8,143 nucleotides of DNA from an uncultured Muribaculaceae bacterium. GTDB taxonomy: Bacteria; Bacteroidota; Bacteroidia; Bacteroidales; Muribaculaceae. Positions 1-6,110 of this stretch are shown here, piece after piece. Made by a program: the position numbers and the translations under genes. The stretch spans positions 27,177 through 35,319 of the forward strand of contig CAJTUG010000025.1 of the NCBI GenBank assembly GCA_910579605.1, read 5' to 3'. How positions within the stretch are numbered: position 1 is the stretch's first letter; each line of letters begins with the position of its first letter. The notes below the pieces were generated by a model. It saw only the letters and a program-made list of their open reading frames with translations, made no database searches and had not been told where the DNA came from.

Positions 1-1
1 A

Positions 2-379
2 GATCCCGTCCTTGATCCAGAAGAAGAAGGCTACATGTATTGGGCCGGCAATATCTCCTACTACGAATTGGCAAGCTCCAAATGGGACGAAACAGCAGTT
101 CGTACCGCTAAAATCGAGGACATCGAATTAGGTTCAGGTGTTGAATCGGTAGCCGTAGGCAATGGCATAGCCATTTCAAGCAAAGGTGCTGAAATATTTG
201 TATCGGCCAACGAAAACCTCACTGAAGTAGCCGTTTATTCAATCGATGGCCGAATGGTAAGCGCAGTCAACCCTGCAGCTGCAGCTGCAAGCGTATCGCT
301 TGATACTTTGCCAGCCGGAGTATACGTGGTTAAAGCTTCCACAGAAAGCCAAAGCAAAACAGTTAAAGTTGTTCGTTAA
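2..379 (+). CDS. C-terminal part of a secreted protein with a T9SS-type sorting domain (5' end outside window)
   Basis: The reading frame is open from the left edge (frame starting at base 2, beginning DPVLDPEEEGYM) to TAA at 377-379, so the gene is truncated by the window. The Met codon at 35 is probably internal. The last ~65 residues show the pattern of a type A C-terminal sorting domain of the type IX secretion system: a short beta stretch (EIFVSA), then VAVYSIDGRMV, then LDTLPAGVYVVKAS, ending in the basic tail KTVKVVR. In this family the domain directs export across the outer membrane and is cleaved off, often with attachment to the surface. The ~50 visible residues before it (MYWAGNISYYELASSKWDE) belong to no domain I recognise, so the cargo function is unknown. 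An alanine run (PAAAAAS) sits in the loop before the last two strands. A strong terminator follows 30 nt after the stop. Confidence 0.8.
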   Translation, partial: DPVLDPEEEGYMYWAGNISYYELASSKWDETAVRTAKIEDIELGSGVESVAVGNGIAISSKGAEIFVSANENLTEVAVYSIDGRMVSAVNPAAAAASVSLDTLPAGVYVVKASTESQSKTVKVVR

Positions 380-408
380 CACTTGTAATTAACAAGTTAG
401 TCATATCT

Positions 409-446
409 AAATCCGGTTTCGGCAAATGCCGAAACCGGATTTTAAT
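409..446 (+). terminator. Intrinsic terminator of the sorting-domain gene
   Basis: This is a perfect 15-bp stem, AAATCCGGTTTCGGC (409-423) with GCCGAAACCGGATTT (428-442), closed by an AAAT loop and followed by a T-rich tract (TTTAATTTT). It lies 30 nt after the upstream stop codon. The U-tract is better on the plus strand than on the minus strand, so it mainly serves the upstream gene. Confidence 0.9.
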
Positions 447-622
447 TTTCCGAAAGGTAGAAATGATTGGTCAAAAACGGAAATCACATAAACCGACAAT
501 TGATAATTTAATGTAAGTCCAATGTATTATTTTTCGGTATAAAACGCACTATAAAATAGTTTGAGTGCAAATAATGAAAAGAAACGTCAAAACAATTGTA
601 TTCTTGTTTCCCAATAATTTTT
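447..622. other. AT-rich intergenic stretch without a recognised gene
   Basis: This lies between the terminator and the next promoter. It is strongly AT-rich with no credible ORF. The only structure seen is a small inverted repeat, GCACT (546-550) with AGTGC (564-568), overlapping a shorter palindrome ACTAT-AAA-ATAGT. No TAnnTTTG element was found between these points, so the stretch is probably spacer and upstream promoter DNA. Confidence 0.5.
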
Positions 623-653
623 TTTGAAATTTAGAAGAAAAATATTAATTTTG
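623..653 (+). promoter_or_regulatory. Bacteroidota-type promoter of the AsnC-family gene
   Basis: The -33 element TTTG (623-626) is followed by a 19-bp spacer and the -7 element TAATTTTG (646-653). This matches the Bacteroidota primary sigma factor consensus TTTG / TAnnTTTG exactly in sequence and spacing. Transcription should start near 658-660, giving a ~80-nt A-rich leader before the ATG at 740. Confidence 0.85.
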
Positions 654-666
654 CACCAAACCAATC

Positions 667-717
667 ATGAATCTAAACAAAAACTTGCAAAACCAAATTT
701 TCAAATCTAAAAAATAG
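667..717 (+). other. Possible 16-codon upstream ORF in the AsnC-family leader
   Basis: An ATG about 8 nt after the predicted transcript start opens a short frame, MNLNKNLQNQIFKSKK, ending at TAG (715-717), 22 nt before the regulator's start. Four of 16 residues are Asn, and Lys is also common. That is partly expected from A-rich DNA. No terminator-like hairpin was found behind it, so an attenuation role is speculative. Confidence 0.25.
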
Positions 718-739
718 AAATTTACAATTTTTAAAAACA

Positions 740-1204
740 ATGCCACGCCAATTTTTCGACAATCTCGACCTGACGATCCTGCATGCCCTCTCCTCAAACG
801 CGCGCACGCCGTATCTCGAAATAGCACGCGATTACGGTGTGAGCGGCGCCGCTGTCCACCAGCGCGTACAACGTCTGATTGCCAATAAGGTAATCGTAGG
901 GTCCCACTGCAACATTGATCCGGAAACCATAGGTTTCACAACCTTGGCTTATGTAGGTCTCAACTTATTGCCCGACACCGACTTTGATTCGGTTCTTGAA
1001 GGGCTTGAGGCTATTCCGGAAGTAACCGAGTGTCATTTAGTAACCGGTCCATACGACTTGCTCGTAAGGTTGGAAGCTCATGACAACCACCATCTGTTTG
1101 AATTAGTGCAAAAGCAACTACGGCCATTAGGTCTCGCTCGCACAGAAACGCTTCTCTCTTTTAGAGAAGTTTTCAAACGCCCTCTTCCCATAACCAACGA
1201 GTAG
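740..1204 (+). CDS. Lrp/AsnC family transcriptional regulator
   Basis: This is a 154-aa protein, the usual length for the Lrp/AsnC family. Residues ~6-60 form the N-terminal helix-turn-helix: DNLDLTILHALSSNART, then EIARDYGVSGAAVHQRVQRL as the recognition part. Residues ~65-148 form the RAM (AsnC_trans_reg) alpha-beta sandwich, with the conserved ligand/oligomer motif VTGPYDLLV near 101-109 and the closing strand SFREVFKR. Such proteins form dimers to octamers and commonly sense amino acids or related small molecules while binding DNA in the cytoplasm. The particular ligand and targets cannot be read from the sequence. The start at 740 is chosen because the family's N-terminus begins there and a clear promoter lies upstream. 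The gene is probably monocistronic: a 184-nt gap with a large hairpin and a new promoter separates it from the next gene. Confidence 0.93.
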   Translation: MPRQFFDNLDLTILHALSSNARTPYLEIARDYGVSGAAVHQRVQRLIANKVIVGSHCNIDPETIGFTTLAYVGLNLLPDTDFDSVLEGLEAIPEVTECHLVTGPYDLLVRLEAHDNHHLFELVQKQLRPLGLARTETLLSFREVFKRPLPITNE

Positions 1205-1257
1205 GACTCTTTTTTCCATATCCTTAAATTCAAGTATAAATTGTTCCCACTCTCGAT

Positions 1258-1296
1258 CGATGCCCTTATGGTCTTTGACAGACTGCAAGGGCATCG
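1258..1296 (+). other. Long hairpin between the AsnC-family and TPR genes
   Basis: CGATGCCCTT (1258-1267) pairs perfectly with AAGGGCATCG (1287-1296). Inside, GTCT (1271-1274) pairs with AGAC (1280-1283) around a 5-nt loop, and two G-T wobbles partly bridge the gap between the two helices. No T-tract follows on either strand, so it is not a standard intrinsic terminator. It could still be the 3' end of the AsnC-family transcript, a processed RNA, or a protein-binding site. An 8-bp palindrome TCGATCGA (1253-1260) overlaps its left foot. Confidence 0.6.
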
Positions 1297-1376
1297 CTCA
1301 TATTCGGCCGACTCTGGCAATAACAGTAAATAACAAATATTAATGCACCAAAGTAGCAATTTCAACGAAAAAAGTG

Positions 1377-1384
1377 TACTTTTG
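1377..1384 (+). promoter_or_regulatory. -7 promoter element of the TPR gene, almost touching the start codon
   Basis: TACTTTTG matches TAnnTTTG exactly. Only four bases (TGCC) separate it from the ATG at 1389. At the usual distance, transcription would begin at or next to the ATG. The -33 region is weak: no TTTG is found at 18-20 bp spacing (the bases there read GTAGC). The element is therefore likely but not proven. Confidence 0.55.
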
Positions 1385-1388
1385 TGCC

Positions 1389-3419
1389 ATGAATCTTCGC
1401 ATTTCCACCTCATTCATCATACGCACAGTTTTTGCCGCCCTATTATGGCTGACGCTGCCGATACCTCTATATGGGCAGATAAATACCGACCAAGTTATGC
1501 GGATAGGACAAAACGCATTGTACTTTGAAGACTACATGCTTTCTATCCAGTATTTTAATCAAGCAATACAATCTAAGCCCTATCTTGCGCAACCGTATTT
1601 CCTAAGGAGTATTGCAAAATTGAACCTTGAAGACTATACCGGCGCTGCCAATGATGCATCAAAAGCTATTGAACTAAACCCATTTCTCACAGATGCATAC
1701 GAAGTACGAGGCGTAGCCATGCAAAACATGGGGAAAGACCGAGAAGCTATAGCCGACTATGAAGAAGCTTTGAAGTTACTTCCACGCAACAGGCAGCTCA
1801 TGTTCAACCGTGCCTTGGCTTTGAGCCAGATAAAAGAATACGGGCAAGCGGCCGACGCTTTCGAGGAAATCCTAAAATATTACCCCGGCTTTGACAACGG
1901 CTACCTTGGACGCGCACGACTACGACTAAATACTACCGACACCATAGGGGCTATTGCAGATATAGAAAAAGCATTGTCAATCAATAAAAATTCTCTAAAT
2001 GCTTATATCTTACGTGCCGATATTGCCATAAACCGCGAAAAAGATTTTAGCAGCGCACTGGCCGACATAAACCAAGCAATCAAACTTGAGCCACAAATGG
2101 CCGGTTTATATATAAACAGGGCTTTCCTTAGGTATAATATGGATTCATATACCGGAGCAATGGCAGATTACGACTATGCATTGTCGCTTGAGCCATACAA
2201 TGCTGTAGCCTTGTTTAACCGCGGTCTTCTCCTTGCAGAAGTGAATGCCAATGACCTTGCGCTCGACGATTTCAACAAAGTCCTGGATCTTGACCCCGAT
2301 GATTTCAGAGCATTATACAACCGTGCACTTATCTTCAAAGCCAAAGGGAACTACGATGCAGCCCTTGCAGACATAGAACGGGTTATAGAACGATTCCCTG
2401 AATTCCCGGGAGGTATGTATATCCGTGCAGAAATAAACAGAGACCGAGGTAAATTGGCTCAAGCCGACGCAGACTATAAGAAAGCCTTAGCTATGGCTAA
2501 AGCTCTAAAACCGGATACCGGCAACACCGACGACAAAACAAATCCCCACGACGACGCCCCCGATGAGATTCCTCAGGAATTGGCATCAAAGCGTTTTGCC
2601 ACACTTCTCACTGTAGACGACAATGCAGATATCCACGAAGAATACAACAACTCCGCCATCCGTGGCCGTATCCAAGACCGTAACCTAAACATAGAAATAG
2701 AGCCTGTCATGTTGCTTTCGTTCTATTCGTCGCCAACAGAGTTGCGCCGCAACACCTATTACATAAAGGAAGTGGACGAGCTGAATGCTACACGGTCGCT
2801 ACGCTTCGTATTGGTTGTAACAAACCAAGTGCCATCCTTAGACCAAACGATAATAGACCAACATTTCCAATCTATCGATTACTACAATTCATATTTATCC
2901 ACACACACACCGCGTCCGGTAGACTATATCGGCAGAGCATTAGACCTTCTCACCGTTCGCGATTACCAAAATGCAGAAAAAGATGCCGATCGCGCTCTTG
3001 AGCTTGCTCCAGATCTTGCGTTGGCATATCTCATCCGTGCACAAGCACGATACGGGAAATATTTATTGGACAAGAACGAAAAAAGCGGAACCGACGGTAT
3101 TACGCGGCAAATAATGGCTACAAAAGCGCTCAACGACATCAACAACGACATAGACAAAGTTCTGGCACTTTCGCCGTCCATGGCTGTAGCTTGGTTCAAT
3201 AAAGGCAATATCATGTTTGAGCGCCAAATGTTTGACGAAGCTATTGAAGCATATACAAAAGCGATAGCTTTAAAAAACGATTTTGGAGAAGCATACTACA
3301 ACCGTGGCTATATCCACTTGCAACAAGGCAACCAGACAAAAGGCATTGCAGATTTGAGCAAAGCAGGAGAGTCCGGCATCATTCCGGCCTACAACCTCAT
3401 AAAGAGAATTTCGCGTTAG
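1389..3419 (+). CDS. Exported multi-TPR repeat protein
   Basis: This is a 676-aa protein. Residues 1-29 look like a signal peptide: basic start MNLR, a hydrophobic core through FAALLWLTLPIP, and likely cleavage after LYG29. Ten contiguous TPR units, nearly all exactly 34 residues, follow at 31-371, with typical signatures such as ALFNRGLLLAE and AYEVRGVAM and Pro at the end of most repeats. An acidic linker (~372-397, rich in D, T and P) leads to a non-repeat middle segment (~398-508) that I do not recognise. About four more TPR-like units complete the protein (~510-660), one carrying an insertion. TPR superhelices bind proteins or peptides, so a periplasmic or envelope scaffold role is inferred. 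The partner is unknown. I chose ATG 1389 because it gives a complete signal peptide; an in-frame GTG at 1374 is possible but lies upstream of and inside the promoter element. Confidence 0.88.
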   Translation: MNLRISTSFIIRTVFAALLWLTLPIPLYGQINTDQVMRIGQNALYFEDYMLSIQYFNQAIQSKPYLAQPYFLRSIAKLNLEDYTGAANDASKAIELNPFLTDAYEVRGVAMQNMGKDREAIADYEEALKLLPRNRQLMFNRALALSQIKEYGQAADAFEEILKYYPGFDNGYLGRARLRLNTTDTIGAIADIEKALSINKNSLNAYILRADIAINREKDFSSALADINQAIKLEPQMAGLYINRAFLRYNMDSYTGAMADYDYALSLEPYNAVALFNRGLLLAEVNANDLALDDFNKVLDLDPDDFRALYNRALIFKAKGNYDAALADIERVIERFPEFPGGMYIRAEINRDRGKLAQADADYKKALAMAKALKPDTGNTDDKTNPHDDAPDEIPQELASKRFATLLTVDDNADIHEEYNNSAIRGRIQDRNLNIEIEPVMLLSFYSSPTELRRNTYYIKEVDELNATRSLRFVLVVTNQVPSLDQTIIDQHFQSIDYYNSYLSTHTPRPVDYIGRALDLLTVRDYQNAEKDADRALELAPDLALAYLIRAQARYGKYLLDKNEKSGTDGITRQIMATKALNDINNDIDKVLALSPSMAVAWFNKGNIMFERQMFDEAIEAYTKAIALKNDFGEAYYNRGYIHLQQGNQTKGIADLSKAGESGIIPAYNLIKRISR

Positions 3420-3423
3420 AGGA

Positions 3424-4695
3424 TCAATCGCCGGTAAGCTCAAAATCAACTGTCAATGGATAGTGGTCGGAAGCCTTTGTAGACCCTTTTTTAATCGAGA
3501 GCGGCTTCAAGTCACCTCTATAAAGCACATGGTCTATGCAAAAATAGAAACGGTTGGCATTGAAAGTAATCATAGGGCCAAAACCGATTTGCGGATAAAC
3601 ATCTTTAAATTTAGCATCTTCAAGTGTCCTTATTGCAAAACATCCGCTCACATCGTTGAAATCTCCGCAAACAATAACGTCGGGACCTCCATAATGCCTG
3701 ATAAACCTCAGCAACTGCTGGGCTTGGCGAGCTCGCCGCTCATTGGCATTGGCAAGTTTTGATATAAGTTGCGATTTTGCGCCCCTTAAATCATCGGTTT
3801 TCAACTCCGTGAGGTCATGATATAACGACTTATCGCTTGCATTAAGACCAATAGACTGCAAATGCACATTAAACAGAGCAACTTTCTGCCCGTTGGGCAT
3901 AGTAAGCCTATATGCACCTAAATCCGCATTAGAAAAATCGTTTTTAACCAAAAGAAGATGTATACTCTCTACCGGGAATTTAGATAAAATTACCTGAGCT
4001 TTACCACTTATGATTATATGGGGATATATCGCGTTGAGAGTGCCAAACTGCTCTCTGGTGATATTACCTTTTTTAAACACACCAATCTTTTCCGCTTCCT
4101 GGAGGCATACTACATCGGCCTTTGATTGTATTATGTATTCAATCATGGCGTTGCATGTTGTATCGCCACGATCTTCCACCGGGCGCTGGTCCAAGAGATT
4201 AGCCGTATTATATGTGAGAAGACGGAATGTTGAATTACCTTCTGCAGGCTTTCTTGCTCCTATATGCACATTTAGAGGGAAATACGTCGTTACCGGCCCC
4301 CACGATGCCACAAAAGCTAAGGCTAAGACTAATATCCCTCGCCGATGCCAAAACAGTTGGACTACAAAAAGAATAACCGCCGCCCAAAATGCGAACGGAA
4401 AACAGAGAAGCAGGACACCCCATAAGGGGCTATACTGCAAAGGAGAAAACATGCCGGCATAACCGGAGAGGAACATGCATATCCCTACAAGGATATCAAG
4501 AATCAAAAAAAGAGTCCGGGCAAACCTCTGCCATGGCCCTCGCATATTTTTCGCTACTACGGTCTTTCGCCGCCTACCATGAGCCCTCGCAGCTTTAGAA
4601 GGCTTTTTCTTTCTTGACGGCGCAGGCGGATCCCCGTAATCAAAATCCTTGTCGTAGTCTATGTTCTGCCGATTTTTATTCTGATTATTCGTCAT
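3424..4695 (-). CDS. Membrane-anchored endonuclease/exonuclease/phosphatase (EEP) family protein
   Basis: This is a 423-aa protein. Residues 1-55 are charged and very basic toward the end (RKKKPSKAARAHGRRRK), suggesting a cytoplasmic tail. Three hydrophobic segments follow at ~61-83, 89-115 and 119-139. The EEP catalytic domain fills ~155-420 with its metal and phosphate motifs in order: TYN (161-163), LQE with Glu200, NVHLQS with His278, GDFND with Asp345 and Asn347, CIDHVLY (387-392), and SDHYPL with Ser409, Asp410 and His411. The active site looks intact. Family members hydrolyse phosphodiester bonds in DNA, phospholipids or other phosphate esters; which substrate is used here cannot be read from sequence. 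By the membrane layout, the catalytic domain would probably face the periplasm, which argues for a lipid, envelope or extracellular substrate. It is the second gene of an operon, starting 6 nt after the rhomboid stop. Confidence 0.9.
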   Translation of the reverse strand: MTNNQNKNRQNIDYDKDFDYGDPPAPSRKKKPSKAARAHGRRRKTVVAKNMRGPWQRFARTLFLILDILVGICMFLSGYAGMFSPLQYSPLWGVLLLCFPFAFWAAVILFVVQLFWHRRGILVLALAFVASWGPVTTYFPLNVHIGARKPAEGNSTFRLLTYNTANLLDQRPVEDRGDTTCNAMIEYIIQSKADVVCLQEAEKIGVFKKGNITREQFGTLNAIYPHIIISGKAQVILSKFPVESIHLLLVKNDFSNADLGAYRLTMPNGQKVALFNVHLQSIGLNASDKSLYHDLTELKTDDLRGAKSQLISKLANANERRARQAQQLLRFIRHYGGPDVIVCGDFNDVSGCFAIRTLEDAKFKDVYPQIGFGPMITFNANRFYFCIDHVLYRGDLKPLSIKKGSTKASDHYPLTVDFELTGD

Positions 4696-4701
4696 TTCTA
4701 A

Positions 4702-5454
4702 TCAGAAAAACCAACGATTGTTGAACACTCCTTTTTTCTTCCAGTACAAGAGCAGTAAAAAACCGAAAACCATGCCGCCCACATGAGCAAAATGCGCAAC
4801 ACCGTCGGCACGGCCGCCGATACCAAGCATAAGCTCAAGCACAAAATATCCTACAACAAACCATTTTGCCTTCAGTGGCATGGGAGGAATGAGCAGATAT
4901 ATGGTGACATTCGGAAAAAGGAATCCAAAAGCCAACAATATACCATAGATCGCACCCGACGCCCCAACCATAGGTGTATTGACATATGAATTGAGAATTG
5001 CCATATCGGGGTCGGAAAAGTTCATGCCATTACTCAAGGCTATAAAACCCTCGTTTATAACCCTATCTACTATTTCAGGGCTAAACATACCGAGATATGG
5101 TTGTATACACAAGGCAAATACGCCAAGCTGTATCAAAGCAGCGCCTATACCACATGAAATATAATAGAACAAAAATCTTGCAGAGCCCATAGCTCGTTCT
5201 ATCATGGGGCCAAACATGAAAAGGGCAAACATGTTGAACAGCAAATGCGTAAAATTGCCGTGAAGAAACATGTATGTAAACAATTGGTATGGTTGGAACG
5301 CCGGCGAAGAGAAATAATATAGTGCACAGTACCTGTTAAAGGCATGATCTGCCGCCGGGATAAGCATTACGCCCCAAATTAAAATATTGATTATCAAAAG
5401 ATTTTTGACAACCGGAGGCATATTTATAAAGTTGTTACGCAATCCGTTGAACAT
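4702..5454 (-). CDS. Rhomboid family intramembrane serine protease
   Basis: This is a 250-aa multi-pass membrane protein of the six-helix rhomboid core type. The signature residues are present: HGNFTHLLFNM supplies His65, His70 and Asn74 (the latter two match the oxyanion-hole residues of the family); VGASGAIYG supplies the nucleophile Ser166 in the GxSG motif; and AHFAHVGGMVFG supplies the catalytic His224 followed by a glycine-rich helix. It should cleave transmembrane substrates inside the inner membrane; substrates are unknown. An unusually long loop lies between the membrane segments at ~120-160. It is the first gene of a minus-strand operon with the EEP protein. From memory, rhomboid and EEP genes are neighbours in many Bacteroidales genomes, often with two rhomboids; only one is present here. 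The start at 5454 gives a full first helix after a short amphipathic N-terminus. Confidence 0.93.
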   Translation of the reverse strand: MFNGLRNNFINMPPVVKNLLIINILIWGVMLIPAADHAFNRYCALYYFSSPAFQPYQLFTYMFLHGNFTHLLFNMFALFMFGPMIERAMGSARFLFYYISCGIGAALIQLGVFALCIQPYLGMFSPEIVDRVINEGFIALSNGMNFSDPDMAILNSYVNTPMVGASGAIYGILLAFGFLFPNVTIYLLIPPMPLKAKWFVVGYFVLELMLGIGGRADGVAHFAHVGGMVFGFLLLLYWKKKGVFNNRWFF

Positions 5455-5509
5455 ACGCTATAGCATTAATATAATTAGCAAGCCAAAGAGGCCAAATGAT
5501 TTTAAGATA

Positions 5510-5517
5510 CAAAATTA
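5510..5517 (-). promoter_or_regulatory. -7 promoter element of the rhomboid-EEP operon
   Basis: On the minus strand this reads TAATTTTG, an exact TAnnTTTG match, and would start transcription near 5505, about 50 nt before the rhomboid ATG. The -33 position at 19-bp spacing reads GATG, only a partial match to TTTG. Confidence 0.6.
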
Positions 5518-5606
5518 CAAATTTTTTGTCAATCGGCATCTCTTTAGGGCTTCAATATTTCAGAACACACCGACATACCGATTTGTTTACATTTATTAAC
5601 TTTAAC

Positions 5607-5631
5607 GTGCAAAATGCAAGCACCTATGCAA
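5607..5631 (+). promoter_or_regulatory. TGCAA repeats upstream of umuDC: possible operator
   Basis: TGCAA occurs three times, at 5608-5612, 5615-5619 and 5627-5631, the last ending 3 nt before the umuD -7 element. The first two copies also give TGCA-AAA-TGCA, and GTGC (5607-5610) mirrors GCAC (5620-5623). The block occupies the -33 to -10 region of the umuD promoter, where a repressor would act. It does not resemble the E. coli LexA box, and no regulator is identified. Confidence 0.35.
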
Positions 5632-5634
5632 ACT

Positions 5635-5642
5635 TAAATTTG
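5635..5642 (+). promoter_or_regulatory. -7 promoter element of umuDC
   Basis: TAAATTTG is an exact TAnnTTTG match. It predicts a transcript start near 5647-5650 and a short leader of about 15 nt before the ATG at 5664. The -33 region (AAAATG) is a poor match to TTTG, consistent with a weak or controlled promoter. Confidence 0.65.
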
Positions 5643-5663
5643 CCTTAAATATAAAACACACAT

Positions 5664-6110
5664 ATGATCCCATTCAATATTTTCCACGCCGACACAAGCA
5701 CGGTGCAACTTCTTCAATATGCCGATGGCGGTATAAGAGCCGGATTCCCAAGCCCGGCTCAAGACTATATATCGCAAAGCATAGATTTAAATCGTGAGCT
5801 AATAAAACATCCGGCCTCCACATTCTATGCCAAAGTTGTTGGAGATTCCATGTCGGAGGAAGGAATTACCGAAGGCGACATTCTTGTTGTAGATAAATCC
5901 ATAGAACCTGAAGACGGCGATCTTGCAGTGTGCTGTGTTGAGGGAGAATTTACGTTGAAGCGCTTACGTTTTTCAAGTGGTGGCATTTTATATCTTATGC
6001 CCTCCAACCACCGCTACAACCCTATCAAAATAACCGGCGACACAAATTTTTGCGTCTGGGGCATAGTTTTATACACCATAAAATCCAATCGCCGCAGCAG
6101 GTTATGGTAG
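5664..6110 (+). CDS. umuD: UmuD-like S24 family self-cleaving subunit of DNA polymerase V
   Basis: This is a 148-aa protein, slightly longer than E. coli UmuD (139 aa). The self-cleavage site is visible as RAGFPSPAQDY, with the scissile Ala26-Gly27 bond matching the Cys-Gly site of E. coli. The Ser/Lys dyad is present: Ser62 in VGDSM and Lys99 in GEFTLKRL. In the known system, RecA-ssDNA filaments stimulate removal of the N-terminal arm, and the shortened dimer joins UmuC to form the translesion polymerase. All residues needed are visible, so the protein is probably functional. It lacks an N-terminal DNA-binding domain, which separates it from LexA and phage repressors. It overlaps umuC by 7 nt, indicating coupled expression. 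It is divergent from the rhomboid operon. Confidence 0.95.
   Translation: MIPFNIFHADTSTVQLLQYADGGIRAGFPSPAQDYISQSIDLNRELIKHPASTFYAKVVGDSMSEEGITEGDILVVDKSIEPEDGDLAVCCVEGEFTLKRLRFSSGGILYLMPSNHRYNPIKITGDTNFCVWGIVLYTIKSNRRSRLW

Noticed and set aside
1199..1215. GAGT-AGG-ACTC followed by six T residues at the AsnC-type stop codon, as a terminator
   Set aside because: The stem is only 4 bp with a 3-nt loop and overlaps the stop codon; too weak to call, although the T-run is suggestive.
1374..1388. GTG at 1374 as the start of the TPR protein
   Set aside because: It precedes and overlaps the -7 promoter element and would add five residues (MYFCA) before a proper signal peptide.
1078..1413. Minus-strand 111-codon ORF across the AsnC-type 3' end and the gap
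   Set aside because: It is a shadow of the real gene and of the hairpin region; low-complexity, Cys/Ser-rich and not protein-like.
4010..4462. 150-codon plus-strand ORF opposite the EEP gene
   Set aside because: It lies wholly antisense to a gene with intact catalytic motifs, has no promoter and resembles no family.
5387..5599. 70-codon plus-strand ORF between the rhomboid and umuD genes
   Set aside because: It starts inside the antisense of the rhomboid gene and runs through AT-rich promoter DNA; no start signals or recognisable content.
6050..6103. TTG at 6050 as the start of UmuC
   Set aside because: The extra 18 residues are unlike the family; ATG 6104 gives the conserved N-terminus and E. 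coli numbering of Asp101/Glu102.
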